From Lachancea kluyveri NRRL Y-12651 (Eukaryota; Ascomycota; Saccharomycetes; Saccharomycetales; Saccharomycetaceae): a DNA stretch of 64,000 bases. The notes under the pieces are model-generated. The model was not told the origin of the DNA. It was given only the letters and a program-made list of their open reading frames with translations, and ran no database searches. The translations under genes and the position numbers were made by a program. The stretch is from assembly GCA_000149225.2 (NCBI GenBank), contig CM000693.1, positions 1,550,001 to 1,614,000 of the forward strand, in the 5' to 3' direction. Below, in pieces: positions 20,137-29,202 of this stretch; position 1 is the stretch's first letter, and each line of letters begins with the position of its first letter.

Positions 20137-20630
20137 TGTCTCGACTGTCCTCTGCAACAACGGCTCTTTACGACTGTTCCTTCTTTACCGCATTGTAAAT
20201 GAAGTTCACAATTCATGACAAGAAAAAAAAAACAAGCAAAATAGGGTCCCTCACACATAATCAACGTATACGGACGAGTTTAGACCACCTGGTGTGTACA
20301 GTAGTAGAGTAGACACGTACATCGTTGGCTAGAGATGTGAGGTGCAGCGGGGCTAATCTGCAAAGGACGAATACTTGGATTTTGTATTGAAAATATTAAG
20401 GGTGCTCGTTTTTTTTGTTTCTTTATATTTTTGTTTCTTTATATTTTTGTTCTGCTTTGCAGACTTTCCACAAGGCGGGAAGGAAATGGCTGAAGCATAA
20501 CTTTGACTACCAGTATATTAAAAACATAAGAATATAGCGAAAATTTTCAGCTTAATTAATTTTCTATTTGTATTTCTATTTTTATTGTTTCAAAACTACT
20601 AATCATGCGTGCCTAAGGGTCTCGATTGCT
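20137..20630. other. Intergenic region between DAL2 3' end and EFM3 start
   Basis: This 494-base stretch holds the EFM3 promoter and the DAL2 3' flank. Its only clear structure is a 16-base tandem repeat near 20412. No RNA gene or conserved frame was recognised. Confidence 0.6.
20412..20450. repeat. 16-base T-rich tandem repeat, about 2.4 copies
   Basis: The unit TTTTTGTTTCTTTATA recurs with a strict 16-base period (the G falls at 20417, 20433 and 20449). It lies in the gap between DAL2 and EFM3. It is probably a simple-sequence expansion. Confidence 0.85.
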
Positions 20631-21662
20631 TCAACGGCCCCAGAACCTGACTCTCTTCACACCACCATCCGGAATAATGGTCAGCTTGATATGCGTAATT
20701 TTAACGTCCTTGTTGATGAGATACTCATGCTCTTTGTCTGGCCCCGTCTTGCTCTTTGGAACCAATTCGACCCATTGTGAATCATCTACCGGAGATCCCC
20801 TTTCGCAATTGACACCATGCACAGTGATGTATTGTGGGAAGTTACCTCTAAAATGGGCAGTGTCAACGACGATCTTTTCAGCATAAGTAGCCAAGCGACC
20901 AAGTTGGATAACAGCCCAATCGACGTGTCCCGGAGTACGAGACCTTGTGGTCTCCCATCCATCTGACATGTCATGGCCACGGCCCGGCAACAACAGGTTG
21001 TCAGCGGAACCGAAATGCTGGTCAGAGACCCTCAACGCGACAGCACCGTTACACACGTTTGCCAAGTCAATGCTATCCTTTGACTGTGCGCTAAACGGCA
21101 AGGGCACAACCTTACCGTACAGCCTGAACCGGGCGATACCGCCATCCGGGTACATTTTCAACTTCACATGCGTATACTTCTCGGACGTCAAAGAATCCCT
21201 CAAGAAAAAGTGTCTTTGAGATGGCCCACATTCCAATTTCTCGATCACCTCGGTCCAACGAGGATCGTCCTCGCCGATCTGTGCAGAGGCATCTTCTTCA
21301 TACAGGGCATCAACAGAGACGTAAGGAGCGTGGTTACCGTTGAAAAAGGCTGTGTCAACTTCGCAACCAATAATATAGGCACTGGCAACACCCATCTTAA
21401 AGACCACCCAATCGTAAGGATCCTCATTATGCCTACGGGTTTCCCAACCGTCGTACCACGCACCACTGTGCACAAACCTGGTAGCATCTCTGATTGGCGC
21501 AGTAGGTTTAAGCAAGTTCTCAGCGGCGGCAAACCACTCGTCTGAGAAACTGAGGACTTTGCCCCCTAGTTTTTCACCGATGACATCTACGGACAGGTAC
21601 TCAGAGGTAACTTTGTCCAAGAATTCTTTGTCTTGTTCTTTACTGTATACAGTGACCGGCAT
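20631..21662 (-). CDS. DAL2: Allantoicase
   Basis: Allantoicase hydrolyses allantoate to ureidoglycolate and urea, so that purine nitrogen can be used. The ATG at 21662 gives 343 residues, the same length as S. cerevisiae Dal2; the frame is open upstream only to a TTG. The two-repeat allantoicase fold is evident: repeat 1 has SDEWFAAAENLL, FVHSGAWYDGWETRRHN and DTAFFNGNHAP; repeat 2 has DQHFGSADNLLLPGRGHDMS, DGWETTRSR and DTAHFRGNFPQ. Both end in a TH(V/I)KL strand and a PDGG(I/V) turn. In S. cerevisiae DAL2 sits in the chromosome IX DAL cluster; here it stands alone between EFM3 and ATP18, with no other allantoin gene in view. I saw no convincing GATAA cluster upstream. Confidence 0.96.
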   Translation of the reverse strand: MPVTVYSKEQDKEFLDKVTSEYLSVDVIGEKLGGKVLSFSDEWFAAAENLLKPTAPIRDATRFVHSGAWYDGWETRRHNEDPYDWVVFKMGVASAYIIGCEVDTAFFNGNHAPYVSVDALYEEDASAQIGEDDPRWTEVIEKLECGPSQRHFFLRDSLTSEKYTHVKLKMYPDGGIARFRLYGKVVPLPFSAQSKDSIDLANVCNGAVALRVSDQHFGSADNLLLPGRGHDMSDGWETTRSRTPGHVDWAVIQLGRLATYAEKIVVDTAHFRGNFPQYITVHGVNCERGSPVDDSQWVELVPKSKTGPDKEHEYLINKDVKITHIKLTIIPDGGVKRVRFWGR

Positions 21663-22215
21663 AGCTGATTGATTAGTTTTTAAGGGTTGATTAGCACAGA
21701 AACGATTTGCCAATTAGCCCCAAGTTACATTCAGACATGAGAGCCCGCGACAACTACGAACAAAGCACTACTTTCCTTTTATACGAGTACCCAAACGTCG
21801 GCTTGGCTGTTTATGCTATCGGGGAAGGCCGCTCGCCACCAGATAGGCCTCAACCCAAAGCATGCTTCGGACGACGCCGACGTATACAACTTTCGTTGTC
21901 TTCCGTGTTGGGCTAAAATATCCTTTTCTTCGACTTTTCACAGAAGACAGACCGAGGTAATGTCTAACGGCGGATGCCGAAAAGGAAACCAGATCACGTG
22001 CAACACGTATAAACACACATACTCATGGACGAACCAATCATGTGTGGTTATTTTAAAAAACCCAGACACACCTATATACAGTAAAATTTTCAACACCCGG
22101 CCCATCTCAGTCAGATTCATGGTTTTGGCCAAGACGGAGGTGGCCCCCCTCCTTTCTTCCATAAAACAAAGCAAGGAGGTTCGAAAGGAACGCACAGAAA
22201 GAAAGTCGCACAGTA
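21663..22215. other. Divergent promoter region between DAL2 and ATP18
   Basis: This 553-base stretch drives DAL2 to the left and ATP18 to the right. It holds a TCACGTGC box at 21994 and several A/T runs. A 161-codon plus-strand frame across it (21813-22298) overlaps ATP18 in another frame and looks like chance. Confidence 0.6.
21994..22001. promoter_or_regulatory. CACGTG box upstream of ATP18
   Basis: TCACGTGC lies about 215 bases before the ATP18 start and 330 bases before the DAL2 start. It fits a bHLH site such as Cbf1; the target gene is uncertain. Confidence 0.45.
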
Positions 22216-22392
22216 ATGAAGAGATTCCCAACCCCTATTCTAAAACCATATTGGCCATTCTTCGTCGGTGGTGTCGCTGTCTACTGGCTTGTCGGTAAGG
22301 CCGCTGAGGCTTCTGCTAATTCTTCCGAATTTATCAACGATCCAAGAAACCCAAGATTCGCCAGAGGTGAAAAGCCAGTCGAATTGAAATAG
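22216..22392 (+). CDS. ATP18: Atp18, subunit i/j of mitochondrial ATP synthase
   Basis: Atp18 is a small subunit of the membrane (Fo) part of the mitochondrial F1Fo ATP synthase. The frame of 58 residues was too short for a default gene search but is almost identical to the 59-residue S. cerevisiae protein: MKRFPTPILKPYWPFFVGG, a single membrane span at ~12-29 (YWPFFVGGVAVYWLVGKA), then SSEFINDPRNPRFARGEKPV and ELK at the end. Codons are those of a highly expressed gene (GGT, GTC, TCT, AGA, CCA). In S. cerevisiae it is YML081C-A, next to TDA9 and close to YML082W, the STR2 paralog; here STR2 follows it directly. Confidence 0.97.
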   Translation: MKRFPTPILKPYWPFFVGGVAVYWLVGKAAEASANSSEFINDPRNPRFARGEKPVELK

Positions 22393-22643
22393 ACTCACCA
22401 AGGTGTTCCGCTATTTTCTCTCATTCGCATCTCTTGTCAATTTTTCTTTTCTTTCTATGTCATGATCTAATGAAATATATTCCTTAAGAAGCACTTTCCT
22501 CCACGCATATGTATATAAGTATACATATCTGAGAGATATAAAATGAAATACAATAAAAAAGAAGAAACAAAAAAAAAAAAGATATAGACGGGACACGCTT
22601 ATACATACGTGTGTACATGTGGTTTGAATCACTTCTTTACTGT

Positions 22644-24665
22644 TTATTTCTGTTGCACCGCCAATGCTTCGGAAATAGCTTCCCTGAATACTTTACGCAA
22701 GTGCTCGGCGTCTTCTAAACCAACGCTGACTCTAACAAGGTTGGCCTCTACACCATACTGTGCCACTTTTTCCAATTCTGCGTAGTGCGCTAAGACCGCG
22801 TATGGGCACGCCAGAGTGAAGTTCGTACCTAGGGATGGCCCTTTGCACAACTCTAATGCGTTGAAGAACTTCTTGGCCTGCTCGATCTCGTAAAAAGTCA
22901 ACGAAAACAAACCGCCGTACCCACCGTTTGGTTTGCATCTCACCGTGTCGTAGTTCTGTTTTGTTTCTTCGGATGTCAGCCGTGGATAATAGATTTTACT
23001 GAACAGATGGCCTTCTTCAGGAATGAGTACGTCGTTCAACAACATTTCGGCGTTACTGTTAACTTTCAAAGTTCTTGTAACAAAATCTCTAGAATTCCTT
23101 TCCAGATAAATCGCGTCTTCGCACCACAAGCAGTCTTCGTATTCACCATTGCGGAAAAACTCCTGTGCAAATTCGTGAAGCCTCGAGTTGGGATTCAAAA
23201 CCAGACTACCGGCCATCACGTTGGAATCTCCGCTGAAGATCTTTGTCAAGGAGCTGCACACCAGGTCGGCATGTGGTAATACGTCGATGTTTACGAATCC
23301 ACCTGCAGTTTCATCAACAACAACGTAAAAGCCATAGATGTCCGCTAGTCTTTTCAACTCCAACAGGTCGCCCATTTTCAATAATGGGTTGGACGGGGTC
23401 TCCATAAATACCGCAAGGATCTGTTCGCCGGAGTGGAGAATTTCCTTCAACGTGTCCATTGCAGTGGAATCTCCCATACCTAAAAAGTGTGTATGGTTGA
23501 ATTTCGATAATATGGACAGAGTGTCGGTGTAAGGGAACCCAAACATAACAGTCTTCTTATAAGGCGGGCCGTATCCCACAACGGAGGCAGAGCCCTGGTT
23601 TGGTGACGCGTAGCCCGAATTGGCAGTACTGGTAGCGTTGGCAGATTGCCTGGTCCTGTTCACTCTTAGGCTATCCAACTTCAACAGCAACCTATGTGCG
23701 GTGAATATAGAGGCCATACCGCTCGGGAAGAGAAACACATCCCACTCGGGATCGAGATGAGGCGCTGTGGTAACTGCTTCTCTAACCAGATCTGGCGACG
23801 ATATGTTGATTTGTTCAAATTCCTCTTCGTCGATGTGTTCTGGGGGAATAATAGACTGAGCAGTCGTGAGCTGTGCTGCATTAACCTCACCGCCTTGAAC
23901 TTGTTCTCCATTGTTAATGTCTTGGTTAGTCGATTCTGCTGTCTGAGATGGTACGGCTTGGTTTCTAGCGCTTGTTTCTGTTTCGTCGTCTTCAACATCA
24001 ACTACCTTCCTAGCAATACGTCTTTTGATCAAAAGCTTAGCACGGTCGGCAAAGGTGAAGTCAAGATTTCTCCCAAAACGTGTCTCAATAAAATCCTCCT
24101 CTCCTTTGAGTTCTTCCGCACTGTCCTCGTTTGCGGTGTCGTTCATCTTGGATTTGTTTACAGTCTTCTTTTCAACAATGAACAATTCATGCAAGACATA
24201 TTCTGCTAGTCTACTGGAAATTATTTCCCCTGTATGCTGCCAATATTGCTTTAGCAAGGGCCAGAACTGTTGGTTAACAAAAACGATAGCAATTTTACAT
24301 TCTCTCTTCCAAGTACGTTCCTCGTCATTCGAGGGTCTTGATGTAGAGAGCTGCAAAATACGGATTCTTGGCGGGGGGACAATGTCCGCCTTGACCTTAA
24401 TATACTCTCGGCATCTTTTAGCAACGTTGTAAGAGGGAAAAACTAGACAGGTCTCTCCTTCTTTAGCATACTTTTCGATCAACACGTTGCATAATTTCTG
24501 TATACTTTTGTGAATGAAGAACCTAGGATAGCCCGTAGTCATTTTGGTAACCACATCCGGGTCGGATTCTTCATAACCTACCGTGGCCTCCCAGGTAGGA
24601 AGGCACACCGATACTGCATGTTTAGTATTTGGGGGGATAGACTCACCGACTTTGGTTGAAATCAT
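22644..24665 (-). CDS. STR2: Cystathionine gamma-synthase-like PLP enzyme (STR2/YML082W ortholog)
   Basis: Str2 makes cystathionine from cysteine in the reverse direction of transsulfuration, linking cysteine to methionine. The ATG at 24665 gives 673 residues (S. cerevisiae Str2 639, YML082W 649). Residues ~1-320 are the family-specific N-terminal extension. The rest is the PLP fold type I domain: WDVFLFPSGMASIFTAHRLL, METPSNPLLKMGDL, FYVVVDETAGG (PLP-binding Asp) and CSSLTKIFSGDSNVMAGS, in which Lys475 is the predicted Schiff-base lysine. RVSVGLED near the end binds the substrate carboxylate. STR2 (X) and YML082W (XIII) are WGD duplicates, and this single copy sits beside both an X-type (MNS1) and a XIII-type (ATP18) neighbour. 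Confidence 0.95.
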   Translation of the reverse strand: MISTKVGESIPPNTKHAVSVCLPTWEATVGYEESDPDVVTKMTTGYPRFFIHKSIQKLCNVLIEKYAKEGETCLVFPSYNVAKRCREYIKVKADIVPPPRIRILQLSTSRPSNDEERTWKRECKIAIVFVNQQFWPLLKQYWQHTGEIISSRLAEYVLHELFIVEKKTVNKSKMNDTANEDSAEELKGEEDFIETRFGRNLDFTFADRAKLLIKRRIARKVVDVEDDETETSARNQAVPSQTAESTNQDINNGEQVQGGEVNAAQLTTAQSIIPPEHIDEEEFEQINISSPDLVREAVTTAPHLDPEWDVFLFPSGMASIFTAHRLLLKLDSLRVNRTRQSANATSTANSGYASPNQGSASVVGYGPPYKKTVMFGFPYTDTLSILSKFNHTHFLGMGDSTAMDTLKEILHSGEQILAVFMETPSNPLLKMGDLLELKRLADIYGFYVVVDETAGGFVNIDVLPHADLVCSSLTKIFSGDSNVMAGSLVLNPNSRLHEFAQEFFRNGEYEDCLWCEDAIYLERNSRDFVTRTLKVNSNAEMLLNDVLIPEEGHLFSKIYYPRLTSEETKQNYDTVRCKPNGGYGGLFSLTFYEIEQAKKFFNALELCKGPSLGTNFTLACPYAVLAHYAELEKVAQYGVEANLVRVSVGLEDAEHLRKVFREAISEALAVQQK

Positions 24666-25050
24666 CGGTAAAATGGTTTCTATCTCTAGACAAGGAAAAA
24701 TTACTAACAGTACTCGTTGAACGAATACGACTCACTTACTCGTGAAACAAATTCACCAATTTTCGATTCTTTCGTAAAATGTGATACACGCATGTTCAGC
24801 AATCTTTTGGAAGGAACAACACACCTACATTTGTTAGTGTAGTGAGATAAACGTTTGCCATTGGCTCCAGGTCGCTCACTCTCTTGCAAACAGTGTGCAA
24901 TCTGAATGATAGAGGCAAGCTATGTCTAAAAAGAAAACTCTACTTCCGTTGTACAAAGACAAACCGAGGGATAAATACATCATCTACAGCAAGAACAACA
25001 ACTACAACAGTGCTCCACTTTCATATCTACTCCACAACAGCCGTTTAAAA

Positions 25051-26700
25051 ATGGTTTTAAAAAGGGGTTTCTTAGGACTAATCGCCATCTTATCTGTTTA
25101 CAAAATCTGGACCTTATTAAACTCTTCATTTAGTTGGAACGGCCAGTCTAACAACGTCATTCCTACAAAGAAAGATCAAGTGGAACAAGTTTTCTTAGAT
25201 ACATGGGCTGATTATAAAGAGTTTGGATGGGGTTACGATGTTTACAGTCCAGTGACACATAAACACAGCAATATGCCCAAGTCTAAGGATCCATTGGGCT
25301 GGATCATTGTCGATTCTATTGACACTTTGATGCTAATGTATAACTCCACGACTTCTAATAAGGCAAAGTTGCTTCAGGAAATTCGTGAAGTTGAAGCATG
25401 GGTTGCTAACGAACTGACTTATGATATTGATGCAGAAATAAACATTTTTGAAACTACTATCAGGATGCTTGGCGGACTGCTATCCGCTTATTACTATTCT
25501 TCCTCGCTGCTCATTGGCAAACCCAATATTTATCTCAACAAAGCAGTAGACTTAGCAAACAGGCTGATGCCAGCCTTCCAAAAGACATCCTCTGGTATCC
25601 CATATTCTAGCATCAACTTACACACAGGGAATGTAATCAAAAACCACGTTGACAACGGCGCTTCTTCTACTGCTGAATTTACTACGCTTCAAATGGAATT
25701 CAAATATCTAAGCTATTTAACCGGTAATCCTTTGTACTGGGAAGCTGCTGAAAAGGTTTATAAACCGTTATATGAAAACAACGAGCTGCTAGAAAAATAT
25801 GACGGTTTAGTTCCTATATATACCCAGCCAGATACAGGAATGTTCCATGGTAAAAACATCAGATTGGGTTCTCGCGGCGATTCTTTCTATGAATATCTAT
25901 TGAAGCAATATCTGCTGACCCACGAGACTTTATATTATGATTTGTACCGCAAATCCATGGAAGGCGTCAAGAAACACTTAGTTTCCAAGTCCAAACCCAA
26001 TGGGTTAGTTTATATTGGCGAAAAAGAGCATGGATTAAATGGTCCGCTATCTCCAAAAATGGATCATTTGGTTTGTTTTATGGGAGGATTACTGGCAATG
26101 GGAGCCACGGAAGGTCTAAGTATTTCTGATGCTCATAGGCAGCCATTCTGGGATTCCGATAGAAAATCAGACTGGAAGTTAGCCGAAGATTTGACCCAAA
26201 GTTGTTACCAGATGTATCATCAAATTCCTTCTGGACTGGCCCCAGAAATCGTAGTGTTTAATGATGGTGAGGTCAATTCCAATGGGTTTTGGGAATCTCC
26301 GAACGGGGACTTTTTTGTGAAACCTTTAGACAGACATAATTTACAAAGACCGGAGACAGTAGAATCGATCATGATTTTATACCATCTCACAAAAGATCAA
26401 AAGTATCGTGACTGGGGCTGGGAAATATTTGAAAATTTCCGCGAACACACCAGCATCAATTGTGACGACGATCATAATTGTGCTTATACCTCATTGAAGG
26501 ATGTTATTTCAATCCCAACTGCAAAAGCAGACAACATGGAAAGTTTTTGGTTGGCTGAAACCTTAAAGTATTTATACTTACTGTTCGAAGATGACGTCGA
26601 TCTAACTAGTATCGTGTTTAACACAGAAGCCCATCCTTTCCCGGTGCTTGATACTGATGTATTAAAAAGTAAGCAGCTGTTCACCGGGTGGTCACTTTAA
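25051..26700 (+). CDS. MNS1: Mns1, ER alpha-1,2-mannosidase
   Basis: Mns1 is the GH47 mannosidase that trims one mannose from Man9GlcNAc2 on glycoproteins in the ER, which also times their degradation. From the ATG at 25051 the product has 549 residues, exactly the S. cerevisiae length, and begins with a signal anchor (GFLGLIAILSVYKIWTLL). The frame is also open from an ATG at 24922, which would add 43 basic, polar residues; I prefer the internal start but cannot exclude the longer form. GH47 blocks are clear: GWIIVDSIDTLMLMYNS, FETTIRMLGGLLSAY, SRGDSFYEYLLKQYLLTHE, KMDHLVCFMGG, RPETVESI and the calcium-binding Thr in NTEAHPFPV. It ends 46 bases before the converging CTF8. Confidence 0.96.
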   Translation: MVLKRGFLGLIAILSVYKIWTLLNSSFSWNGQSNNVIPTKKDQVEQVFLDTWADYKEFGWGYDVYSPVTHKHSNMPKSKDPLGWIIVDSIDTLMLMYNSTTSNKAKLLQEIREVEAWVANELTYDIDAEINIFETTIRMLGGLLSAYYYSSSLLIGKPNIYLNKAVDLANRLMPAFQKTSSGIPYSSINLHTGNVIKNHVDNGASSTAEFTTLQMEFKYLSYLTGNPLYWEAAEKVYKPLYENNELLEKYDGLVPIYTQPDTGMFHGKNIRLGSRGDSFYEYLLKQYLLTHETLYYDLYRKSMEGVKKHLVSKSKPNGLVYIGEKEHGLNGPLSPKMDHLVCFMGGLLAMGATEGLSISDAHRQPFWDSDRKSDWKLAEDLTQSCYQMYHQIPSGLAPEIVVFNDGEVNSNGFWESPNGDFFVKPLDRHNLQRPETVESIMILYHLTKDQKYRDWGWEIFENFREHTSINCDDDHNCAYTSLKDVISIPTAKADNMESFWLAETLKYLYLLFEDDVDLTSIVFNTEAHPFPVLDTDVLKSKQLFTGWSL

Positions 26701-26746
26701 ACAGTATTGATTTGTAATTACAGGACAGTACTTTTTCTTTCCTAAC

Positions 26747-27145
26747 TTACATAATAGGCAGCGGCCTATCTTTAAATATTATTTTATATTTTATTATATC
26801 TTCCAATTCCACAATCCGAGTTTCAGAGTTAAACTTCAGCATTCCTAAAGGAGCTTCCAGTTTCACTATACTGCCTAACAGCCTTTGTTTCTTGCCTACA
26901 TATAGGGTGGCCTTCTTCTGTGTAACGTCCAATGAAAGTAGCCCAAACCTCACCACATCTGCACCATCTTGTTGGAAAAACCGTTGATCTGGATCGTCAG
27001 CAGGCGGCGTCTTTGGTACATCCAAGTCACCTTGGATTTCCAAGATCGTGTTTCCTAATGGGGTTAAGACTGATACATAATCACCAGAAACCTTTGAGGC
27101 TAGCAAACTTTGCAATTTGGAGGTGGAAATGGTCACTGAGGGCAT
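26747..27145 (-). CDS. CTF8: Ctf8, subunit of the Ctf18 replication factor C-like complex
   Basis: Ctf8 joins Ctf18 and Dcc1 in an alternative clamp loader that acts at replication forks for sister-chromatid cohesion. The 132-residue product (S. cerevisiae 133) begins MPSVTISTSKLQSLL and has the family blocks TPLGNTILEIQGDLDVP, LYVGKKQRLLGSIVKLE and the invariant C-terminus YKIIFKDRPLPIM. It faces away from LNP1 with 127 bases between the starts, the same divergent pair as YHR191C-YHR192W. It marks the point where the left neighbours change from XIII-type to VIII-type genes. Confidence 0.95.
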   Translation of the reverse strand: MPSVTISTSKLQSLLASKVSGDYVSVLTPLGNTILEIQGDLDVPKTPPADDPDQRFFQQDGADVVRFGLLSLDVTQKKATLYVGKKQRLLGSIVKLEAPLGMLKFNSETRIVELEDIIKYKIIFKDRPLPIM

Positions 27146-27241
27146 GCTATTCAGTTTTGCGCTTTCGTTGTTTATTCTCAGTTTAAGCGATTGAAAAATA
27201 TCTTAAGGCAGTTCCACTCATGACAATGCAAAGAAGGAAAG

Positions 27242-27259
27242 GAAGAAGAAGAAGAAGAA
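27242..27259. repeat. (GAA)6 in the LNP1 leader
   Basis: Six GAA triplets end 13 bases before the LNP1 ATG, in the expected 5' untranslated region. Such A/G-rich leaders are common in yeast. Confidence 0.8.
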
Positions 27260-27272
27260 TATACCACGCACA

Positions 27273-28073
27273 ATGTTTAAAACATTAGGCGGGCTATTTA
27301 AGGGCCAGTCACAAGATAAGCTAATCAAAAAGTATACCAAAGATTTGGCTGAGATCACATCTAGGATTCACTATCTAGAGCAAGGTTTGAAGAAGAACCA
27401 GTCAGTTCTGAACCAGTGGCAACGCCAATTGAATTTCTATGGACCAAGCACTCTTCTTCTACTAAGCAGTGCTGTTTACATGGCATACACCCGCCATAAC
27501 AAGCTAACCTTGGTGCTGTACCTTGCGGTCTCGGTTGTCGTGTTCATCCTATTAAAAATATTGCTGAACAAATGGTTTGCATTTAGAGCTCAGCGCAGCA
27601 TGAGGAAATTGGACCAGTTACGTGCTTCTCATCAGGAAAAACTAGAGACATTGAAAAAGGAGACTAACTTTTATTCGACAAACTCCCTGATCCAGAGATT
27701 TTCCTCTGGAGAAACTCAGAGTGAGGATGCGATGACGTTAATGGATGAAGAGTTGAACTCAAAGTACAAGGAATTGCAAGATTTGCAAAAAGAGCTACAG
27801 ACGTTGAGAGAAGACGAATCCAATGGCTTACACAAAAACGAAGAAAGAGAGAAGTGGTTTGACAAAGTGTTAGGTGTACTATCTGGCGGCGACTTAAGCC
27901 TGGACAACCAATTAAAACCAATAGTATGTTCGCAGTGCGGCCAACACACTGGCAGCTTCATGGTGGTCAACAAACCTTTAAAGTATGTGTGTCCATTGTG
28001 CAACTGGACATACGACTCAGATGAAAAAACGGAGGAAAAGGTAACTGAAGAGGTAAACAAAAAATTAAAGTAG
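27273..28073 (+). CDS. LNP1: Lnp1, lunapark-family ER three-way junction protein
   Basis: Lunapark proteins stabilise three-way junctions of the tubular ER, opposing the fusion GTPase Sey1. The 266-residue frame (S. cerevisiae 278) shows an N-terminal coil (~20-50), two close membrane spans (~58-73 and ~78-97), a second coiled region with QRFSSGETQSEDAM, and a C-terminal zinc ribbon with two Cys-x2-Cys pairs (CSQCG and CPLCN). The hairpin spans and the zinc ribbon are the family signature. Gene order CTF8, LNP1, EGD2, MDM31, NVJ1 follows YHR191 to YHR195 exactly. The stop lies 36 bases before the converging EGD2 stop. Confidence 0.94.
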   Translation: MFKTLGGLFKGQSQDKLIKKYTKDLAEITSRIHYLEQGLKKNQSVLNQWQRQLNFYGPSTLLLLSSAVYMAYTRHNKLTLVLYLAVSVVVFILLKILLNKWFAFRAQRSMRKLDQLRASHQEKLETLKKETNFYSTNSLIQRFSSGETQSEDAMTLMDEELNSKYKELQDLQKELQTLREDESNGLHKNEEREKWFDKVLGVLSGGDLSLDNQLKPIVCSQCGQHTGSFMVVNKPLKYVCPLCNWTYDSDEKTEEKVTEEVNKKLK

Positions 28074-28109
28074 ATAGGACTACGTACACAAATTTTATTG
28101 TGAAACTTC

Positions 28110-28646
28110 TTATTTAGACAAAGACATGATAGCGTTAACAATGTCGGAGTTGTGTTCACGCAATGCCTTGACAGCCTTGTTTCTAGGAACGTTAGCTTGT
28201 TCCATAACCAATTCAATGTCATCAACGTTCAAACCAGTTTCGTCAGCAGAAGCAGAGTCGTCTTCGGTAGAAGCTGAAGCATCTGCCTCGTTTTCAGCGG
28301 CAGCGGCAGCAAGGTCGGCTTGGATAGATTGTGGGTCCTTAGAGACGGCGTCACCAGCAGATGGAGCAATACCAGAACCAGCAGCTTCTTGAGCTTCAGC
28401 TTGAGCTCTAGCCAATCTTTGAGGGAAGTCATCAACCTTTGGTTCACCAAAAACTACGTAGTTACCACCAGCAGTTCTGTAGACATCTGGCTTTTCAATG
28501 GCGTAGATTTCGTTGTTCTTCTTTCTGAATGTGACTCTGCTAATACCTGGAACTTGTTTCAAGCCCAATTTGGTAATGATATCTCTAGCCTTTTTTTCGT
28601 TCTTGCTGAAGATGGAGACGTTGGCGTTTTCTGGGATAGCGGACAT
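28110..28646 (-). CDS. EGD2: Egd2, alpha subunit of the nascent polypeptide-associated complex
   Basis: Egd2 pairs with Egd1 in NAC, which binds ribosomes and covers emerging nascent chains. The 178-residue product (S. cerevisiae 174) begins MSAIPENANVSIFSKNEKKA. The NAC domain (~15-85) includes LGLKQVPGISRVTFRKKNN and YVVFGEPKVDDF. An Ala/Glu/Asp-rich linker and a C-terminal UBA domain (~139-176; VDDIELVMEQANVPRNKAVK) follow. Its codon use is strongly biased, as expected for an abundant protein. A tRNA-Phe gene lies 150 bases upstream. Confidence 0.97.
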   Translation of the reverse strand: MSAIPENANVSIFSKNEKKARDIITKLGLKQVPGISRVTFRKKNNEIYAIEKPDVYRTAGGNYVVFGEPKVDDFPQRLARAQAEAQEAAGSGIAPSAGDAVSKDPQSIQADLAAAAAENEADASASTEDDSASADETGLNVDDIELVMEQANVPRNKAVKALREHNSDIVNAIMSLSK

Positions 28647-28796
28647 AATTCAATTGTTTGTTTTTATTGTACTATTACTAAATGTAAACTAGATATTAGC
28701 AAAAGAAGCTAGTCTCAACGACGTCCATAGATTAGTTCCTTGGAAAAATTTTTCATATAATTATTAACGATGTGTGCTAGAAAGCAGAAAAAAGAA

Positions 28797-28889
28797 TGCG
28801 AATTCTGTGGATCGAACACAGGACCTCCAGATTTCAATTGACCGAAGTTATTCTTCAGTCTGGCGCTCTCCCAACTGAGCTAAATCCGC
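28797..28889 (-). tRNA. tRNA-Phe(GAA) with a 20-base intron
   Basis: The minus strand reads GCGGATTTAGCTCAGTTGGG, forms the full cloverleaf, and ends with the TTCGATCC box B and acceptor AATTCGC plus discriminator A. The anticodon GAA is followed by a 20-base intron after position 37, the usual place; the mature length is 73. The body closely matches S. cerevisiae tRNA-Phe. No LTR was seen next to it. Confidence 0.98.
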
Positions 28890-29202
28890 AATTTGTTAGA
28901 GATGCTGGTGCTGCGGATGATAGTTATTATTATATTTAAGTATAATGTTTTACATATCAACAAGCAACTGTATAAAACAGTCATTTAAGATTGAGGTGGG
29001 CACTGTATAAAGAGTTGTGTTTCTTTGGTGTATACCATTGTGCAACAGTTGGTCACTTTTAATTAGGCTCTTGATATATCCTTGAATTTTTAGTTGTCTT
29101 TTCTATGTTTACTTCTGTTACAGTATAAAATTCTGAAAGGTGCACTTTTTGACCGCTCACATCCACCTAGAACATAGCTGTGGAACAAAAGAGTCGGTAG
29201 AA
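28890..29202. other. Intergenic region between tRNA-Phe and MDM31
   Basis: This 313-base AT-rich stretch holds the tRNA upstream flank and the MDM31 promoter. No repeat, RNA gene or strong motif was recognised. The MDM31 frame is open to a GTG at 29140, but the first ATG is at 29203. Confidence 0.55.

Noticed and set aside
21813-22298. 161-codon plus-strand frame in the DAL2-ATP18 region
   Set aside because: It overlaps ATP18 in a different frame and covers a promoter; its composition shows no protein family signal.
23694-24209. 171-codon plus-strand frame inside STR2
   Set aside because: It is antisense to a clearly conserved PLP enzyme and has no similarity of its own.
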